Source: Bradyrhizobium sacchari
Lineage (GTDB): Bacteria > Pseudomonadota > Alphaproteobacteria > Rhizobiales > Xanthobacteraceae
Direction of reading: 5' to 3'
Length of the DNA: 48,447 nucleotides
Assembly (NCBI RefSeq): GCF_002068095.1
Contig: NZ_LWIG01000004.1
Span: 1-48,447 of the forward strand
The notes below the pieces were generated by a model that did not search any database, had not been told where the DNA came from, and saw only the letters and a program-made list of their open reading frames with translations. Position numbers and translations under genes: made by a program. Below, piece after piece: positions 1 to 10,064 of this stretch (position 1 is the stretch's first letter; each line of letters begins with the position of its first letter).

Positions 1-1376
<1,376 letters not shown>

Positions 1377-1691
1377 TTAAGCCGCCTTCTTCTTGGACTC
1401 GCTGACTTCGAGAACGCCCATCACGTCGCTCTCCTTCATGATCAGCAGGTCCTGGCCGTCGATCTTGACTTCGGTGCCGGACCACTTGCCGAACAGCACG
1501 CGGTCGCCGACCTTCAGGTCGATCGGGATCAGCTTGCCGGCCTCGTCGCGGCCACCGGGGCCAACGGCGACGACTTCGCCCTGGGAGGGCTTTTCCTTGG
1601 CAGTGTCGGGAATGATGATGCCGCCAGCGGTCTTCTCTTCTGCGTCGATGCGCTTGACCACGACGCGGTCGTGAAGCGGACGGAATTTCAT
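1377..1691 (-). CDS. groES: Co-chaperonin GroES (10 kDa)
   Basis: This 104-residue protein starts [15 protein letters not shown] and carries the mobile-loop region ([18 protein letters not shown]) that contacts GroEL. Its length is normal for alphaproteobacterial GroES. It caps the GroEL ring as a heptamer in the cytoplasm. The start ATG at 1691 follows a GGAGGA Shine-Dalgarno on the minus strand (plus 1696-1701). It is the first gene of the groESL operon. The CIRCE operator begins 43 bp upstream of the start codon, and a sigma-70-like promoter lies just beyond it. Confidence 0.98.
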   Translation of the reverse strand: MKFRPLHDRVVVKRIDAEEKTAGGIIIPDTAKEKPSQGEVVAVGPGGRDEAGKLIPIDLKVGDRVLFGKWSGTEVKIDGQDLLIMKESDVMGVLEVSESKKKAA

Positions 1692-1734
1692 GCAGTCCTC
1701 CTAAACATTTGCACGAGTTGAGGATTTTGAATTG

Positions 1735-1761
1735 TTAGCAGTCGATGCCCGTGAGTGCTAG
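1735..1761 (-). promoter_or_regulatory. CIRCE operator (HrcA site) of groESL
   Basis: The sequence TTAGCAGTC-N9-GAGTGCTAG matches the CIRCE consensus (TTAGCACTC-N9-GAGTGCTAA) at 16 of 18 arm positions with the exact 9-bp spacer. It lies between the predicted -10 box and groES, where bound HrcA represses groESL transcription at normal temperature. The two deviations (one per arm) may weaken repression slightly. HrcA is not encoded in the window. Confidence 0.93.
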
Positions 1762-1774
1762 CACGAGCGAGATT

Positions 1775-1803
1775 GAAATAGGACAGGAATTTTGCGGGGG
1801 CAA
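1775..1803 (-). promoter_or_regulatory. Putative sigma-70-type promoter of groESL
   Basis: On the minus strand there is TTGCCC (plus 1798-1803), a 17-bp spacer and TATTTC (plus 1775-1780). The predicted transcription start falls just upstream of or inside the CIRCE element, which is the usual geometry for HrcA control. This is motif reading by eye with no experimental support. Confidence 0.55.
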
Positions 1804-2092
1804 GGGCTTCTAGCAGAAAAATCAGCACCCGGAAGCGGGGACTGCCAGAATCTCTTTCCCATCGTTAACCAGCCTTGGAGACCGCTTCGAGGCTCCCTCG
1901 GGGACCGTATTAGCACGGGGGCATGTCTGCTGCTAACGCATTGAATTTCAACAGCTTGTTAAACTTTTGAGCTTGAGATGGGTTGTCAGTTTGCGTCACA
2001 TTTCTCTCATGTGAGCGCATCTCCACCGGGTGGCTCGTAAGCAGCGTACCGGAAAGCCACCCCCAGAATGCGCTCCTGCAAAGGAGGTTGGC
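1804..2092. other. Intergenic region between groES promoter and usg
   Basis: About 290 bp between the divergent groESL promoter and usg. It presumably holds the usg promoter and leader, and it is visibly richer in A/T around 1935-2015 than the neighbouring coding DNA. The only clear element is the strong AAGGAGG at 2081-2087 that sets the usg start. I see no convincing RNA gene or terminator. Confidence 0.5.
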
Positions 2093-2380
2093 ATGGGACT
2101 GCGGGTTGGGGGCGTTTCCGAGGACTTCCGGAAACAGATGCTGGGCTACGGGCTGACGACGGCACAAATTCTCTACCGGATGCCGGATCATCCCTCGCTG
2201 CTCCAGACCTATGTCTGGCAGAACTACGACATGTTTCCGAAATTTCCCGCGCTGACCGACTTTCTGGCCTTCTGGCAGGAGAAGCTCGACGGTCCCTTGT
2301 TCTCGGTGACGGTCGCCCATTCCAAGCTGATCAAGCCCGCCGAGCTGCGCGCCGTCGACGGCGTGTTCCGGCTGCATTGA
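2093..2380 (+). CDS. usg: Usg family protein
   Basis: A 95-residue protein (MGLRVGGVSEDFRKQMLGYG...) resembling the small Usg family, named from a gene next to trpF in some bacteria; its function is not established. Characteristic stretches are LTTAQILYRMPDHPSLLQTY and WQNYDMFPKFPALTDFLAFW. The ATG at 2093 is chosen because a near-perfect AAGGAGG lies 5 bp upstream; the longer frame from 2030 would add 21 residues without an RBS and place the Shine-Dalgarno inside the gene. It stands alone, divergent from groESL and convergent with the TPR glycosyltransferase. No signal peptide or membrane segment is seen. Confidence 0.88.
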   Translation: MGLRVGGVSEDFRKQMLGYGLTTAQILYRMPDHPSLLQTYVWQNYDMFPKFPALTDFLAFWQEKLDGPLFSVTVAHSKLIKPAELRAVDGVFRLH

Positions 2381-2415
2381 GGGCGAGCCCCGATCTCGTC
2401 GCACCAGCCTCGCAG

Positions 2416-2530
2416 GGTGGGCAAAGGCGCGCTCTTCGCGCCGTACCCACCATCCCACCGCGATCGCAGCTGGCGATGGTGGGCACGCATCCGGCGTCGC
2501 TCTTCGAGCTATGGCGGACAAGCCGCTTTG
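2416..2530. repeat. Intergenic imperfect inverted repeats (GGTGGGCAAAG type)
   Basis: Between the convergent ends of usg and the TPR gene there is a hairpin at 2416-2451 (GGTGGGCAAAGGCGCG against CGCGCCGTACCCACC). A second CCCACC...GGTGGG pair (about 2454-2488) and a CTTTGCCCAACC stretch follow. The pattern resembles another dispersed repeat and could also end transcription from both sides. Only one copy is visible in this window, so the repeat-family assignment is inference. Confidence 0.45.
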
Positions 2531-2577
2531 CCCAACCCTGTGAACGCGCTATCTGCTCGACCGGTGCCTGAGGGTCA

Positions 2578-4704
2578 TCAAGCGCCGCTGCTGCAATAGC
2601 GCTTCCACATCGCGCGATAGGCCTCGTCCACCGCTTGCGCGTAGGCGACCGGGTTGCAGGCGGCCGCAGCGCGCACCTGTCCGGGCAGTGCGTGGCGCAA
2701 CTCGTCGAGGTCGCCGAGCTCAGCCGCACGGCTCACCGCGATGTCGACATAGGCCTCCTCGCTGTCCGTCACCCAGTCCGGCAGGCCAAGCGCGGTAAGG
2801 ATGGAGCCGGCGGCACGGCTGGGCAGGCTCTGCCCGAGCTTGGCCACCACCGGCACGCCCATCTGCAAGGCTTCCAAAGTGCTGACGCCGCCATTCTGCG
2901 GGAACGGGTCGAGGGCAATATCGACGCGATTGAACGCTGCCAGATGATCGATGCGCAAGGTGGTTCCGAGCAGATCGACGCGTTCGGCCGGCACGCCGCA
3001 AGCTGCAAGCCGCGCCAGCAGATTGTCGCGGACCAGTTGATCGTCCAGCGCAACATCCTTGATCAGCAGTCGCGACCCCGGCACCCGCTCGAGAATCCGG
3101 GACCAGGCTTTCGCGGCCTGGTCCGAAATCTTGCTGATGCGGTTGAAGACACCGAATGTGACGAAGCCGTTCGAGATCGCCGGCGTTGACGTCTGCGCAA
3201 GCTCGATCGGCAGTGGCTCCAGCGTCACAAAGCACGGCAGATCGACGATCGTTTCCGCAAACAGATGCCGGACCGCGGGAGGAATCGCGACCGGGTCCGA
3301 GAACAGATAATCGATCGTCGGCAGCCCGGTGCCGGTGCCGTGACCCCAGCCATGGGCCTGGATCGGCGCCGGCTTGCGTGCAAATACGCTGAGGCGGTTT
3401 CCCTTGGTGTGGCCGGACAGATCGATCAGGATATCGATGCCATCGGCGCGGATCTCGGCATCGAGGCGATCGTCGTTCCATTGCGAGGCATCGCGCCAGC
3501 GATCGGCGATCTTTCGGAATTCGGCGGTCGCCGGATCTTCTTTCGACGAACAGGAGTAGCACACGACCTCAAACTGTGTCCGGTCGTGGTATTGCAGGAC
3601 CGGCTTGAATATGAACGCGGCCGAATGCGCGTTGAAGTCCGCCGAGACATAGCCGAGCACCAGTGGGCGATCCGGATCGCGGCTGTTATCGTACGCTTCC
3701 ACCGCTCGTGAAGCGAACGTCTTGCCGATCCGCTCCCACCAGACCTGCCGCGCCTGCTGATGCTGCTCGACGCTGGCATCGGCCGCGAAATCGAGCGTGA
3801 ATATCTTGTTGGAGATGGCGCCTGGGAAGTCAGGCTCGATCTCGAGCGCTCTGTCGTAACTGGCCAGGGCTTCGTCGACCCGCCCAAGTGCGGAGAGACA
3901 AATGCCCCGGACCAAATGAGCTTGAGCGGCATCGGGATCGAGCGCGATAGCTCTCTCACTATCCTTCAATGCTTCGGCGATTTGCGGGATCTGGAGCCAG
4001 ACACAGGCGCGCCCGAGCCACCCGTTCATCTCGTCGGGCGCCAGGGCGATTGCCCGATTGCAATCCGCCATGGCGTCGTCAAATCGCAGAAGTTCCTGCA
4101 ATGCGATGGCGCGGTTCGCCAGCGCCGAGGCATAGTCGGGCTTGATCGACAGCGCGCGGTTCAGGCTTGCGATGGCCTCGTCGTAATTGCGCAGACGGCA
4201 GAGCACCCAACCCCGGCCATTGTGGGCTTCGGCAAGTTTTCCGTCGATTGCGAGCGCCTTGTCGTAGCAATCGAGCGCTTGCTGAAGATCGAGGGTCACG
4301 CTCGCGTTGCCGAGATTGGACAGGGCTACGGCGAAGTTGGGGCGCAGGGCGAGGGCCCTTCGATAGCTCTCGCGGGCCTCGTCGTGACGTCGCAGCTTGT
4401 TCAGTGCGATGCCCCGGCTCATGTGAGCATCGGCAGATTGCGGATCCACGGCAACCGCCCGGCTCAGCAGAATTTCGGCTTCCTGATAGTTCTTGGCATC
4501 AGACTCCAGACTGCCGAGCATATGCAGCGCGATGAACTGGTTGGGCGCAAGCTGCAAGACCTGGCGGTAGCCGGCCCGGGCCTCGGAGAGAAGCCCTTGC
4601 TTGTGCAGCTGGAGGGCCAGCCCGAGCAATGGCAGCACTTCGGCTTTCTGTCGCTTTTGAAGCCGGGCATTGTGAAATGCACGCTGACCTACGCTGTTGC
4701 TCAT
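2578..4704 (-). CDS. TPR / SPINDLY-type O-linked GlcNAc transferase-like protein (GT41)
   Basis: A 708-residue cytoplasmic protein. Residues ~30-310 form about eight tetratricopeptide repeats (for example YDKALAIDGKLAEAHNGRG and YDRALEIEPDFPGAISNK). Residues ~340-705 form the OGT/SPINDLY C-terminal domain, with LGYVSADFNAHSAAF, DLSGHTKGNRLSVFARKPAP, LPTIDYLFSDPV, VTFGVFNRISKIS and ALDPFPQNGGVSTLEALQMG. By family it should transfer a sugar from a nucleotide-sugar donor to protein Ser/Thr or another acceptor; the substrate in bacteria is usually unknown. The start is ATG 4704 (a TTG lies one codon upstream), after a GGGGGA on the minus strand. It is monocistronic, divergent from the cupin gene, and bounded downstream by a repeat. 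The segment HGWGHGTGTGLPTIDY differs from the more usual WLGYPGTTG form, so donor specificity may differ. Confidence 0.9.
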   Translation of the reverse strand: MSNSVGQRAFHNARLQKRQKAEVLPLLGLALQLHKQGLLSEARAGYRQVLQLAPNQFIALHMLGSLESDAKNYQEAEILLSRAVAVDPQSADAHMSRGIALNKLRRHDEARESYRRALALRPNFAVALSNLGNASVTLDLQQALDCYDKALAIDGKLAEAHNGRGWVLCRLRNYDEAIASLNRALSIKPDYASALANRAIALQELLRFDDAMADCNRAIALAPDEMNGWLGRACVWLQIPQIAEALKDSERAIALDPDAAQAHLVRGICLSALGRVDEALASYDRALEIEPDFPGAISNKIFTLDFAADASVEQHQQARQVWWERIGKTFASRAVEAYDNSRDPDRPLVLGYVSADFNAHSAAFIFKPVLQYHDRTQFEVVCYSCSSKEDPATAEFRKIADRWRDASQWNDDRLDAEIRADGIDILIDLSGHTKGNRLSVFARKPAPIQAHGWGHGTGTGLPTIDYLFSDPVAIPPAVRHLFAETIVDLPCFVTLEPLPIELAQTSTPAISNGFVTFGVFNRISKISDQAAKAWSRILERVPGSRLLIKDVALDDQLVRDNLLARLAACGVPAERVDLLGTTLRIDHLAAFNRVDIALDPFPQNGGVSTLEALQMGVPVVAKLGQSLPSRAAGSILTALGLPDWVTDSEEAYVDIAVSRAAELGDLDELRHALPGQVRAAAACNPVAYAQAVDEAYRAMWKRYCSSGA

Positions 4705-4917
4705 CAATCAATCCCCCAGAATCTCTTATGGGAGATTAAGTCGGCGAGGGCGCGAATACGAGACGACGGCCGTTCGTGACGACAGCTTCGGGCAAGCTAC
4801 GAGCGGTTGTGGTCATCGCGTTGACTGGCCCGCAATTGCTGCCCGGTCCAGGACTGGCTAATCTACCGTTGGGTTGTCCCCGTCCGGCGGGCGCGGCTCA
4901 GATCAGGGAGACAGACA

Positions 4918-5445
4918 ATGGCCAGGCAAAAGGCATCAAGACCCGCAACCAAGACCGCGGTCAAGAAGCGGAGCGGCACCAAGGCGGCGGCGCGATCCTC
5001 GGCGCGCAAGGCGGTGAAGACAAAGGCGCGCGCGGCCGCACCGAAGAAGCCGGCGCGCCCCAGGCAGCGCATCGCGATCAGCCATCATCGCGAAGAAGAC
5101 TTCAAGGCCGACGGCCTGCGTGCCTACGCAAAATACCGCGACCTCGGCATTGCCGCTGCGACCCATGGCCTGGCGCAGGCGCACGTGATACGCCTGCAAG
5201 GCCCCTGCGATCCGGCGGAGGTCTCGAAGCTGCACTTCCACGACGTCGAATTCCAGATGGTCTATGTGCTCAAAGGCTGGGTGAAGACCTACATGGACGG
5301 GCAGGGCGAGACCTTGATGAAGCAAGGCAGCGCCTGGACCCAGCCCCCGAAGATCAAGCACATGATCCTGGATTATTCGGACGATGTGGAGCTGCTGGAG
5401 GTGATCCTGCCGGCGGAGTTCAAGACGGTGGAGTTGAAGGCGTAA
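4918..5445 (+). CDS. Cupin-domain protein with lysine/alanine-rich N-terminal tail
   Basis: A 175-residue protein in two parts. Residues 1-50 are almost only Ala, Lys, Arg, Thr and Pro (MARQKASRPATKTAVKKRSG and onward), like the AlaLys-rich tails of bacterial histone H1-like proteins. Residues ~55-172 form a single cupin barrel with HFHDVEFQMVYVLKGWVKTY and a second motif around TQPPKIKHMILDYSDDVELLEVI. The cupin His residues suggest metal binding, but no reaction can be assigned. The start at 4918 follows a GGGAGAC. The basic tail suggests nucleic-acid or membrane-surface binding, by inference only. It converges on the nucleoside transporter, with a palindromic repeat between the stops. Confidence 0.8.
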   Translation: MARQKASRPATKTAVKKRSGTKAAARSSARKAVKTKARAAAPKKPARPRQRIAISHHREEDFKADGLRAYAKYRDLGIAAATHGLAQAHVIRLQGPCDPAEVSKLHFHDVEFQMVYVLKGWVKTYMDGQGETLMKQGSAWTQPPKIKHMILDYSDDVELLEVILPAEFKTVELKA

Positions 5446-5480
5446 GGGGCTGCGGAAAGAGCGCGCCGGTCTCTCAACTC

Positions 5481-5567
5481 GTCATTGCGAGGAGCTCTTG
5501 CGACGAAGCAATCCGGACTATCTCCGTGGGACGCATTTCCGGATTGCTTCGCTTCGCTCGCAATGAC
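5481..5567. repeat. Dispersed palindromic repeat, family R1, copy 1
   Basis: It starts GTCATTGCGAGGAGC and ends with GCTTCGCTCGCAATGAC, with inner arms GAAGCAATCC and GGATTGCTTC, so the whole unit can fold into one long interrupted hairpin. It lies between the convergent cupin and transporter genes. Five more copies in the window share these arms, while the ~20-bp centre varies. Confidence 0.9.
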
Positions 5568-5579
5568 GGGTGGAGAGAG

Positions 5580-6830
5580 CTAACTCAGCACCCCCACCAC
5601 CGCCCCCATCAGGCACGTCGTCAGCGTCCCCGATACGATCGACTTCAGCCCGAGCGCGTTGATCTCCTCGCGCCGCTCCGGCGCCATCACACCCAGCCCG
5701 CCGATCATGATGCCGAGGCTGGCGAAGTTGGCGAAGCCGCACATCGCGTAGAGCATGATCAGGCGCGAGCGTGGATCGAGCGTATCGGGCGGCAGTTTCG
5801 AGAAGTCGACATAGGCGATCAGCTCATTGAGCACGGTCTTGGTGCCCATCAGGCTGCCGGCCGTTACCGCCTGGTCCCACGGCAAACCCATCAGCCAGCA
5901 CACCGGCGCCATGACAAGGCCCAGCAGGCGCTGCAGCGAGATCGCGGCGCCGCCGATGTTTGGCAAGAGGCCGAGGATGGCGTTGACGAGGTAGACCAGC
6001 GCCACGAGCACGAGGAGCATCGCGACGATGTTGAGCAACAGCTCGAGCCCCGCGCTCGTGCCTTTCACGATCGCATCCATCGTGCTCGCGACCTCCATCT
6101 CCGGATCCTCCAGCGCGCCGCCGGTGCGCTTGTCCGAGGTCTCCGGCACCATGATCAGGCTGACGAGGATCGCGGCCGGCGCGCCCAGCACGGAAGCGAT
6201 GACGAAATGCGCGGCCGCATCAGGAATAAGAGGAGCAAGGAGCGTCGCATAGAGCACCAGCACGGTGCCGGCGATGCCGGCCATGCCGCCGGTCATGACC
6301 AGGAACAATTCGCTGCGGGTCATCTGCGCCAGATACGGCCGCACGAACAGCGGCGCCTCGACCATGCCGAGGAAGATGTTGGCGGCGGTCGAGAGCCCGA
6401 CCGCGCCGCCGACGCCGAGCGTCCGCTCCAGCAGCCAGGCCATGCCGCGCACGATCGGCGGCAGCACGCGCCAGTAGAACAGCAGCGTCGTCAGCACGCT
6501 CATAACCAGCACGATCGGCAGCGCCTGGAACGCCAGGATGAAGTCCGCGCCGGGCACCTTCAGGTCGAAGGGCAGGGTGCCGCCGCCGATATAGCCGAAC
6601 ACGAAGGCGGAGCCTGCGCGCGAGGCCGCCGAGATCGCGCCGACCGCATCGTTGATGGTGCCGAAGGCATGGGCGACGACCGGCAGTTTCAGCAGCACGA
6701 CCGCGGTGACGAAGGTCACGGCGAGGCCGATCGCCGCCTGGCGCAGCGAGACCGCGCGGCGATTCTCTGCGAGCGCGAAGGCGATCAGCAGCAATGCGAA
6801 AATGCCGAGTGCCGATTGCAGGCGAAGCAT
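5580..6830 (-). CDS. Concentrative nucleoside transporter (NupC/CNT family)
   Basis: A 416-residue inner-membrane protein with about ten hydrophobic segments and the CNT layout: an N-terminal pair, the gate domain (GSAFVFGYIGGGT), the nucleoside-binding motifs ASRAGSAFVFG and EAPLFVRPYLAQMTRSELF, and a C-terminal FANFASLGIMIGGLGVMAPE. It would import nucleosides with H+ or Na+. The start ATG at 6830 matches the usual MLRLQSALGIFALL N-terminus and follows GGGGAC; the longer in-frame extension to 7007 is Arg-rich and unsupported. It is divergent from the MFS gene across 146 bp. The stop lies 13 bp from a palindromic repeat. Confidence 0.93.
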   Translation of the reverse strand: MLRLQSALGIFALLLIAFALAENRRAVSLRQAAIGLAVTFVTAVVLLKLPVVAHAFGTINDAVGAISAASRAGSAFVFGYIGGGTLPFDLKVPGADFILAFQALPIVLVMSVLTTLLFYWRVLPPIVRGMAWLLERTLGVGGAVGLSTAANIFLGMVEAPLFVRPYLAQMTRSELFLVMTGGMAGIAGTVLVLYATLLAPLIPDAAAHFVIASVLGAPAAILVSLIMVPETSDKRTGGALEDPEMEVASTMDAIVKGTSAGLELLLNIVAMLLVLVALVYLVNAILGLLPNIGGAAISLQRLLGLVMAPVCWLMGLPWDQAVTAGSLMGTKTVLNELIAYVDFSKLPPDTLDPRSRLIMLYAMCGFANFASLGIMIGGLGVMAPERREEINALGLKSIVSGTLTTCLMGAVVGVLS

Positions 6831-6976
6831 GATGTCCCCAAACCCCCAATGATTATGGCCGCGCCTGCGTTGCAAAGGCAATGCCGACAGGCCGCGGAAG
6901 CGCCCCGTTGTTGACAAGCGGACCCGTCTCAGCCACGCGGGGAGACCCATCGAGATAAGGGGGCGGACCGCCCGAG

Positions 6977-8230
6977 GTGACCGAAAAGGCGATGCCAGAG
7001 CAGCCAATATCCCAAAATCCGCCGGTCAGCGCCGGCGCGCTCCTCGCCCACCGCGCCTTCCTGTACTTCCTGCTCTCGCGCAGCCTGTCGCGCTTCTCCA
7101 GCCAGATCGCCGCGGTCGCGATCGGCTGGCAGATCTACGATCTCACCGGCTCGGCCTTCGACCTCGGGATGGTCGGGCTCGTGCAGTTCCTGCCGACGGC
7201 GCTGCTCGTGTTCGTCGCCGGCCACGCCGCCGACCGTTTCGAGCGCAAGCGTGTGGTCCAGCTCTGCCAGCTCGTGGAAGCCCTGACGGCGCTTTATCTC
7301 GGCGTCATCACCTATCTCGGCGCGGTCAGCGAGGTGCAGATCTTCATCGCGACCTTCGTGCTCGGCATCGCCGGCGCGTTCGAGAGCCCGACCACCGCCG
7401 CGCTGCTGCCGCTGATCGCGCCGCAGGGATCGCTCCAGCGCGCCACGGCGGTCGCGAGCGGTGCGGGGCAGGTCGCGACCATCACCGGTCCCGCGCTTGG
7501 CGGTTTCGCCTACGCGATCGCGCCGCATCTCGCCTATGCCGTGATGCTGCTGTTCTGGATCGTGGGGATGATCCTTACCGGCTTCATCCGGCCGCGTCCG
7601 CAGGCGGTGGCCAAGGACATGGACGATGCGGACAATATCTTCGCCGGGGTCCGCTTCATCCGCAGCAATCCCGCGATCCTCGGCACCATCTCGCTCGATC
7701 TGTTCGCGGTGCTGTTCGGCGGCGTCACCGCGCTCTTGCCGATCTATGCCCGCGACATTCTGCAGACCGGCCCGGTGGGTCTCGGTGTGCTCCGTGCCGC
7801 GCCTGCGGTCGGCGCGCTGCTGATGACCATGGTGCTGGCGCGCCACGCCATCTCGCGCCATGTGGGCCTGCGCATGTTCCAGGCCGTGATCGTGTTCGGC
7901 CTTGCCACGATCGTGTTCGCGCTGTCGTCCTGGATGTGGCTGTCGGTGCTGTCGCTCGCGATCCTCGGCGCGGCCGACACGATCAGCGTCGTGATCCGCT
8001 TCTCGCTGGTGCAGCTGTCGACGCCGGACGAGATGCGCGGCCGTGTGGGCGCGGTGAATTTCCTGTTCATCAACGCCTCCAACCAGCTCGGCCAGTTCGA
8101 GAGCGGGCTCACGGCGGCACTGTTCGGCACCATGCCCGCCGCCGTGCTCGGCGGCATCTGCACGGTCGCGGTGGCGCTGTTGTGGATGAAACTGTTTCCG
8201 ACCCTGCGGCAGGTGGAGAGCTTGGAGTAG
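6977..8230 (+). CDS. MFS transporter (EntS/MFS_3-like exporter)
   Basis: A 417-residue polytopic protein with about 12 membrane segments. It has the MFS cytoplasmic loop motif between TM2 and TM3 (AGHAADRFERKRVV) and the second-half equivalent (STPDEMRGRVGAVNFLF), typical of the EntS-like MFS_3 group that exports siderophores, drugs or metabolites. The substrate is unknown. The start could be GTG 6977 or ATG 6992 (MPEQPISQNPP); neither has an ideal Shine-Dalgarno, and both precede TM1 by a suitable distance. It is divergent from the nucleoside transporter and followed after 17 bp by an R1 repeat. Confidence 0.88.
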   Translation: MTEKAMPEQPISQNPPVSAGALLAHRAFLYFLLSRSLSRFSSQIAAVAIGWQIYDLTGSAFDLGMVGLVQFLPTALLVFVAGHAADRFERKRVVQLCQLVEALTALYLGVITYLGAVSEVQIFIATFVLGIAGAFESPTTAALLPLIAPQGSLQRATAVASGAGQVATITGPALGGFAYAIAPHLAYAVMLLFWIVGMILTGFIRPRPQAVAKDMDDADNIFAGVRFIRSNPAILGTISLDLFAVLFGGVTALLPIYARDILQTGPVGLGVLRAAPAVGALLMTMVLARHAISRHVGLRMFQAVIVFGLATIVFALSSWMWLSVLSLAILGAADTISVVIRFSLVQLSTPDEMRGRVGAVNFLFINASNQLGQFESGLTAALFGTMPAAVLGGICTVAVALLWMKLFPTLRQVESLE

Positions 8231-8247
8231 GCCCCCGCTCCCTCCAC

Positions 8248-8332
8248 GTCATTACGAGGAGCTCTTGCGACGAAGCAATCCAGAATCTCGCCGCGGAGGC
8301 AGCCTGGATTGCTTCGCTGCGCTCGCAATGAC
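8248..8332. repeat. Dispersed palindromic repeat, family R1, copy 2
   Basis: GTCATTACGAGGAGC at the left and CGCTCGCAATGAC at the right frame the same AAGCAATCC/GGATTGCTTC inner arms as copy 1. It sits 17 bp after the MFS stop and before the convergent SDR stop, where it could act as a bidirectional transcript end. Confidence 0.88.
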
Positions 8333-8440
8333 GATTGTTGAGATAGCGTGGTGACTTAGGTCACGTCACCCCCGCAGCCGAGCAGCAGCAGGCGCCACTT
8401 GACGCCTACTGTGCATGGGGTTGTTTTCGCAGTTTTCTGT

Positions 8441-9199
8441 TCAACCCCGTCCGACGAACGGCATCTTGGTCGCCATGACAGTCATGGTCAGCACGTTGGC
8501 ATCGAGCGGCAGGCCGGCCATGTAGGCGACGGCATCGCCGACCGCCTTGGCGTCCATGCGCGGCTCGTGCTTGGTGGTGCCGTCGGGCTGCAGCACGCCG
8601 GGGCCGTTGACCATGCGGTCGGTCATCGGGGTCGCGGCATTGCCGATGTCGACCTGGCCGACCGCGATGTCGTACATGCGGCCGTCGAGGTTTGAGGCCT
8701 TGGTGAGGCCGGTGATGGCGTGCTTGGTCGAGGTGTAGGCGGCAGAGAACGGCCGCGGCGCATGCGCCGAGATCGAGCCGTTGTTGATGATGCGGCCGCC
8801 GCGCGGGCTCTGGTCCTTCATGATGCGGAAGGCGTGCTGGGTGCACAGGAACGGGGCGGTGAGGTTGGTGTTCACCACCGCCTGCCACTGCTCGAGGCTG
8901 AGGTCCTCGAAGTTCACGGCGGGTGCGCCCATGCCGGCATTGTTGAAGAGCACGTCGAGGCGGCCATAGGTCGCCTTCACCTTGTCGAACAGCGCGGCGA
9001 TCTGGTCCGGCTTGGTCATGTCGGCGGTGATACAGAGGCTCTTCCCCGCGGGGCCGAGCTTTGCGGTTTCCTCGAGCATCTCAATTCGGCGTCCGACCAG
9101 CACCACGGTGAAGCCGGTATTCATCAGCGCCAGCGACGCCGCGCGCCCGACACCGGTGCCGGCGCCCGTAACCACTGCGATTTTTTTTGCTTCACTCAT
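8441..9199 (-). CDS. Short-chain dehydrogenase/reductase (SDR)
   Basis: A 252-residue cytoplasmic NAD(P)-dependent oxidoreductase with the Rossmann motif TGAGTGVG (residues 11-18), NNAG at 86-89, catalytic Ser in NGSIS (~142), and YTSTK (Tyr155, Lys159). All catalytic residues are present; the substrate cannot be read from sequence. The ATG at 9199 gives the normal SDR start. It follows the Anbu protease gene by only 25 bp on the same strand, so it is probably cotranscribed with it. Codons 4-7 contain a run of eight A residues (minus strand), a possible slippage site and unusual in this GC-rich DNA. Confidence 0.92.
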   Translation of the reverse strand: MSEAKKIAVVTGAGTGVGRAASLALMNTGFTVVLVGRRIEMLEETAKLGPAGKSLCITADMTKPDQIAALFDKVKATYGRLDVLFNNAGMGAPAVNFEDLSLEQWQAVVNTNLTAPFLCTQHAFRIMKDQSPRGGRIINNGSISAHAPRPFSAAYTSTKHAITGLTKASNLDGRMYDIAVGQVDIGNAATPMTDRMVNGPGVLQPDGTTKHEPRMDAKAVGDAVAYMAGLPLDANVLTMTVMATKMPFVGRG

Positions 9200-9224
9200 C
9201 GTTCCTGCCTCTTCTCTTAAGCTG

Positions 9225-9983
9225 TCAGGTTTTGGGTTCTTTTTCGTTCTTATAGGGCGGGCGCGGGATGTTCTGATGCGCGGCGCGTAAGGCCGCCGAC
9301 CAGCGCGAGCGCAGATCGTGGAAATAGGGCTCGCCCGCCTCGATGCGGTGGTTGAGATCGGCCTCGCAGGCGTCCGTGCGCACCACCAGGACATCAATCG
9401 GCAGGCCGACGCCGAGATTGGACCGCATGGTCGAGTCCATCGAGATCAGGCCGGTCTTCAGCGCCTCGTAGAGCTCGACGTCGTAATGCATGGCGCGGTC
9501 GAGCACCGGCTTGCCGTATTTGTGCTCGCCGATCTGCAGGTAAGGCGTATCCGTCGTGCACTCGATGAAATTGCCGGCGGTGTAGACCATGAACAGGCGC
9601 ATGCGCGCGCCCTTGATCTGGCCGCCGAACAGGAAGGAGACGTCGAAGGAGACGTCCTCTGACTTCAGCGCCGGGCCTTCGGTCGCATGCACCGCCCGGA
9701 TCGCCCGGCCGATGCGCTGGGCGGCCTGGAACATGGTCGGCGCGTTCATCAGCGTCTCGATCTCGCCCGTATTGGGGTCCTCGAGGCCTTCGGTCAGCGT
9801 GGACAGCACCGACTGGCTGATGGCGAGGTTGCCGGCGCTGGCGATCGCCATGATGCGGTCGCCGGGCTTGGAGAAGATATGCAGCTTGCGGAAGGTCGAG
9901 ACGTTGTCGAGGCCGGCATTGGTGCGGGTATCGGCGATCATCACCAGACCGTCCCGAACCAGGATTCCGCAGCAATAGGTCAT
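9225..9983 (-). CDS. Anbu-type proteasome-like protease (ancestral beta subunit)
   Basis: A 252-residue Ntn-hydrolase starting [20 protein letters not shown]. After Met removal Thr2 would be the N-terminal nucleophile, with Asp18 and Lys33 (FRKLHIF) in the proteasome/HslV catalytic positions. The later [19 protein letters not shown] stretch is also typical of Anbu. Published Anbu proteins assemble into open-ring or helical oligomers; natural substrates are unclear. It lies downstream of the ATP-grasp, alpha-E and transglutaminase-like genes on the same strand. In the literature this set is a recurrent neighbourhood proposed to make and process a peptide or amide product. Here a palindromic repeat (10065-10169) and two extra genes separate it from those partners. 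The SDR follows immediately. Confidence 0.92.
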   Translation of the reverse strand: MTYCCGILVRDGLVMIADTRTNAGLDNVSTFRKLHIFSKPGDRIMAIASAGNLAISQSVLSTLTEGLEDPNTGEIETLMNAPTMFQAAQRIGRAIRAVHATEGPALKSEDVSFDVSFLFGGQIKGARMRLFMVYTAGNFIECTTDTPYLQIGEHKYGKPVLDRAMHYDVELYEALKTGLISMDSTMRSNLGVGLPIDVLVVRTDACEADLNHRIEAGEPYFHDLRSRWSAALRAAHQNIPRPPYKNEKEPKT

Positions 9984-10064
9984 TTCCAGTCCCCGAACGC
10001 GTTTGCGCGGAATTACTAGCGAATTTCAGGGAAGCATGAAACCCCCGATTCCCGCGGAAAGGGT

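Noticed and set aside
4776..6914. 712-codon plus-strand open frame
   Set aside because: It runs through the cupin gene in another frame and antisense to the nucleoside transporter; the composition is low-complexity Arg/His/Asp/Gln.
6929..7861. 310-codon minus-strand open frame
   Set aside because: Antisense to the MFS gene; composition (Arg/Asp/His/Gln) is a shadow pattern.
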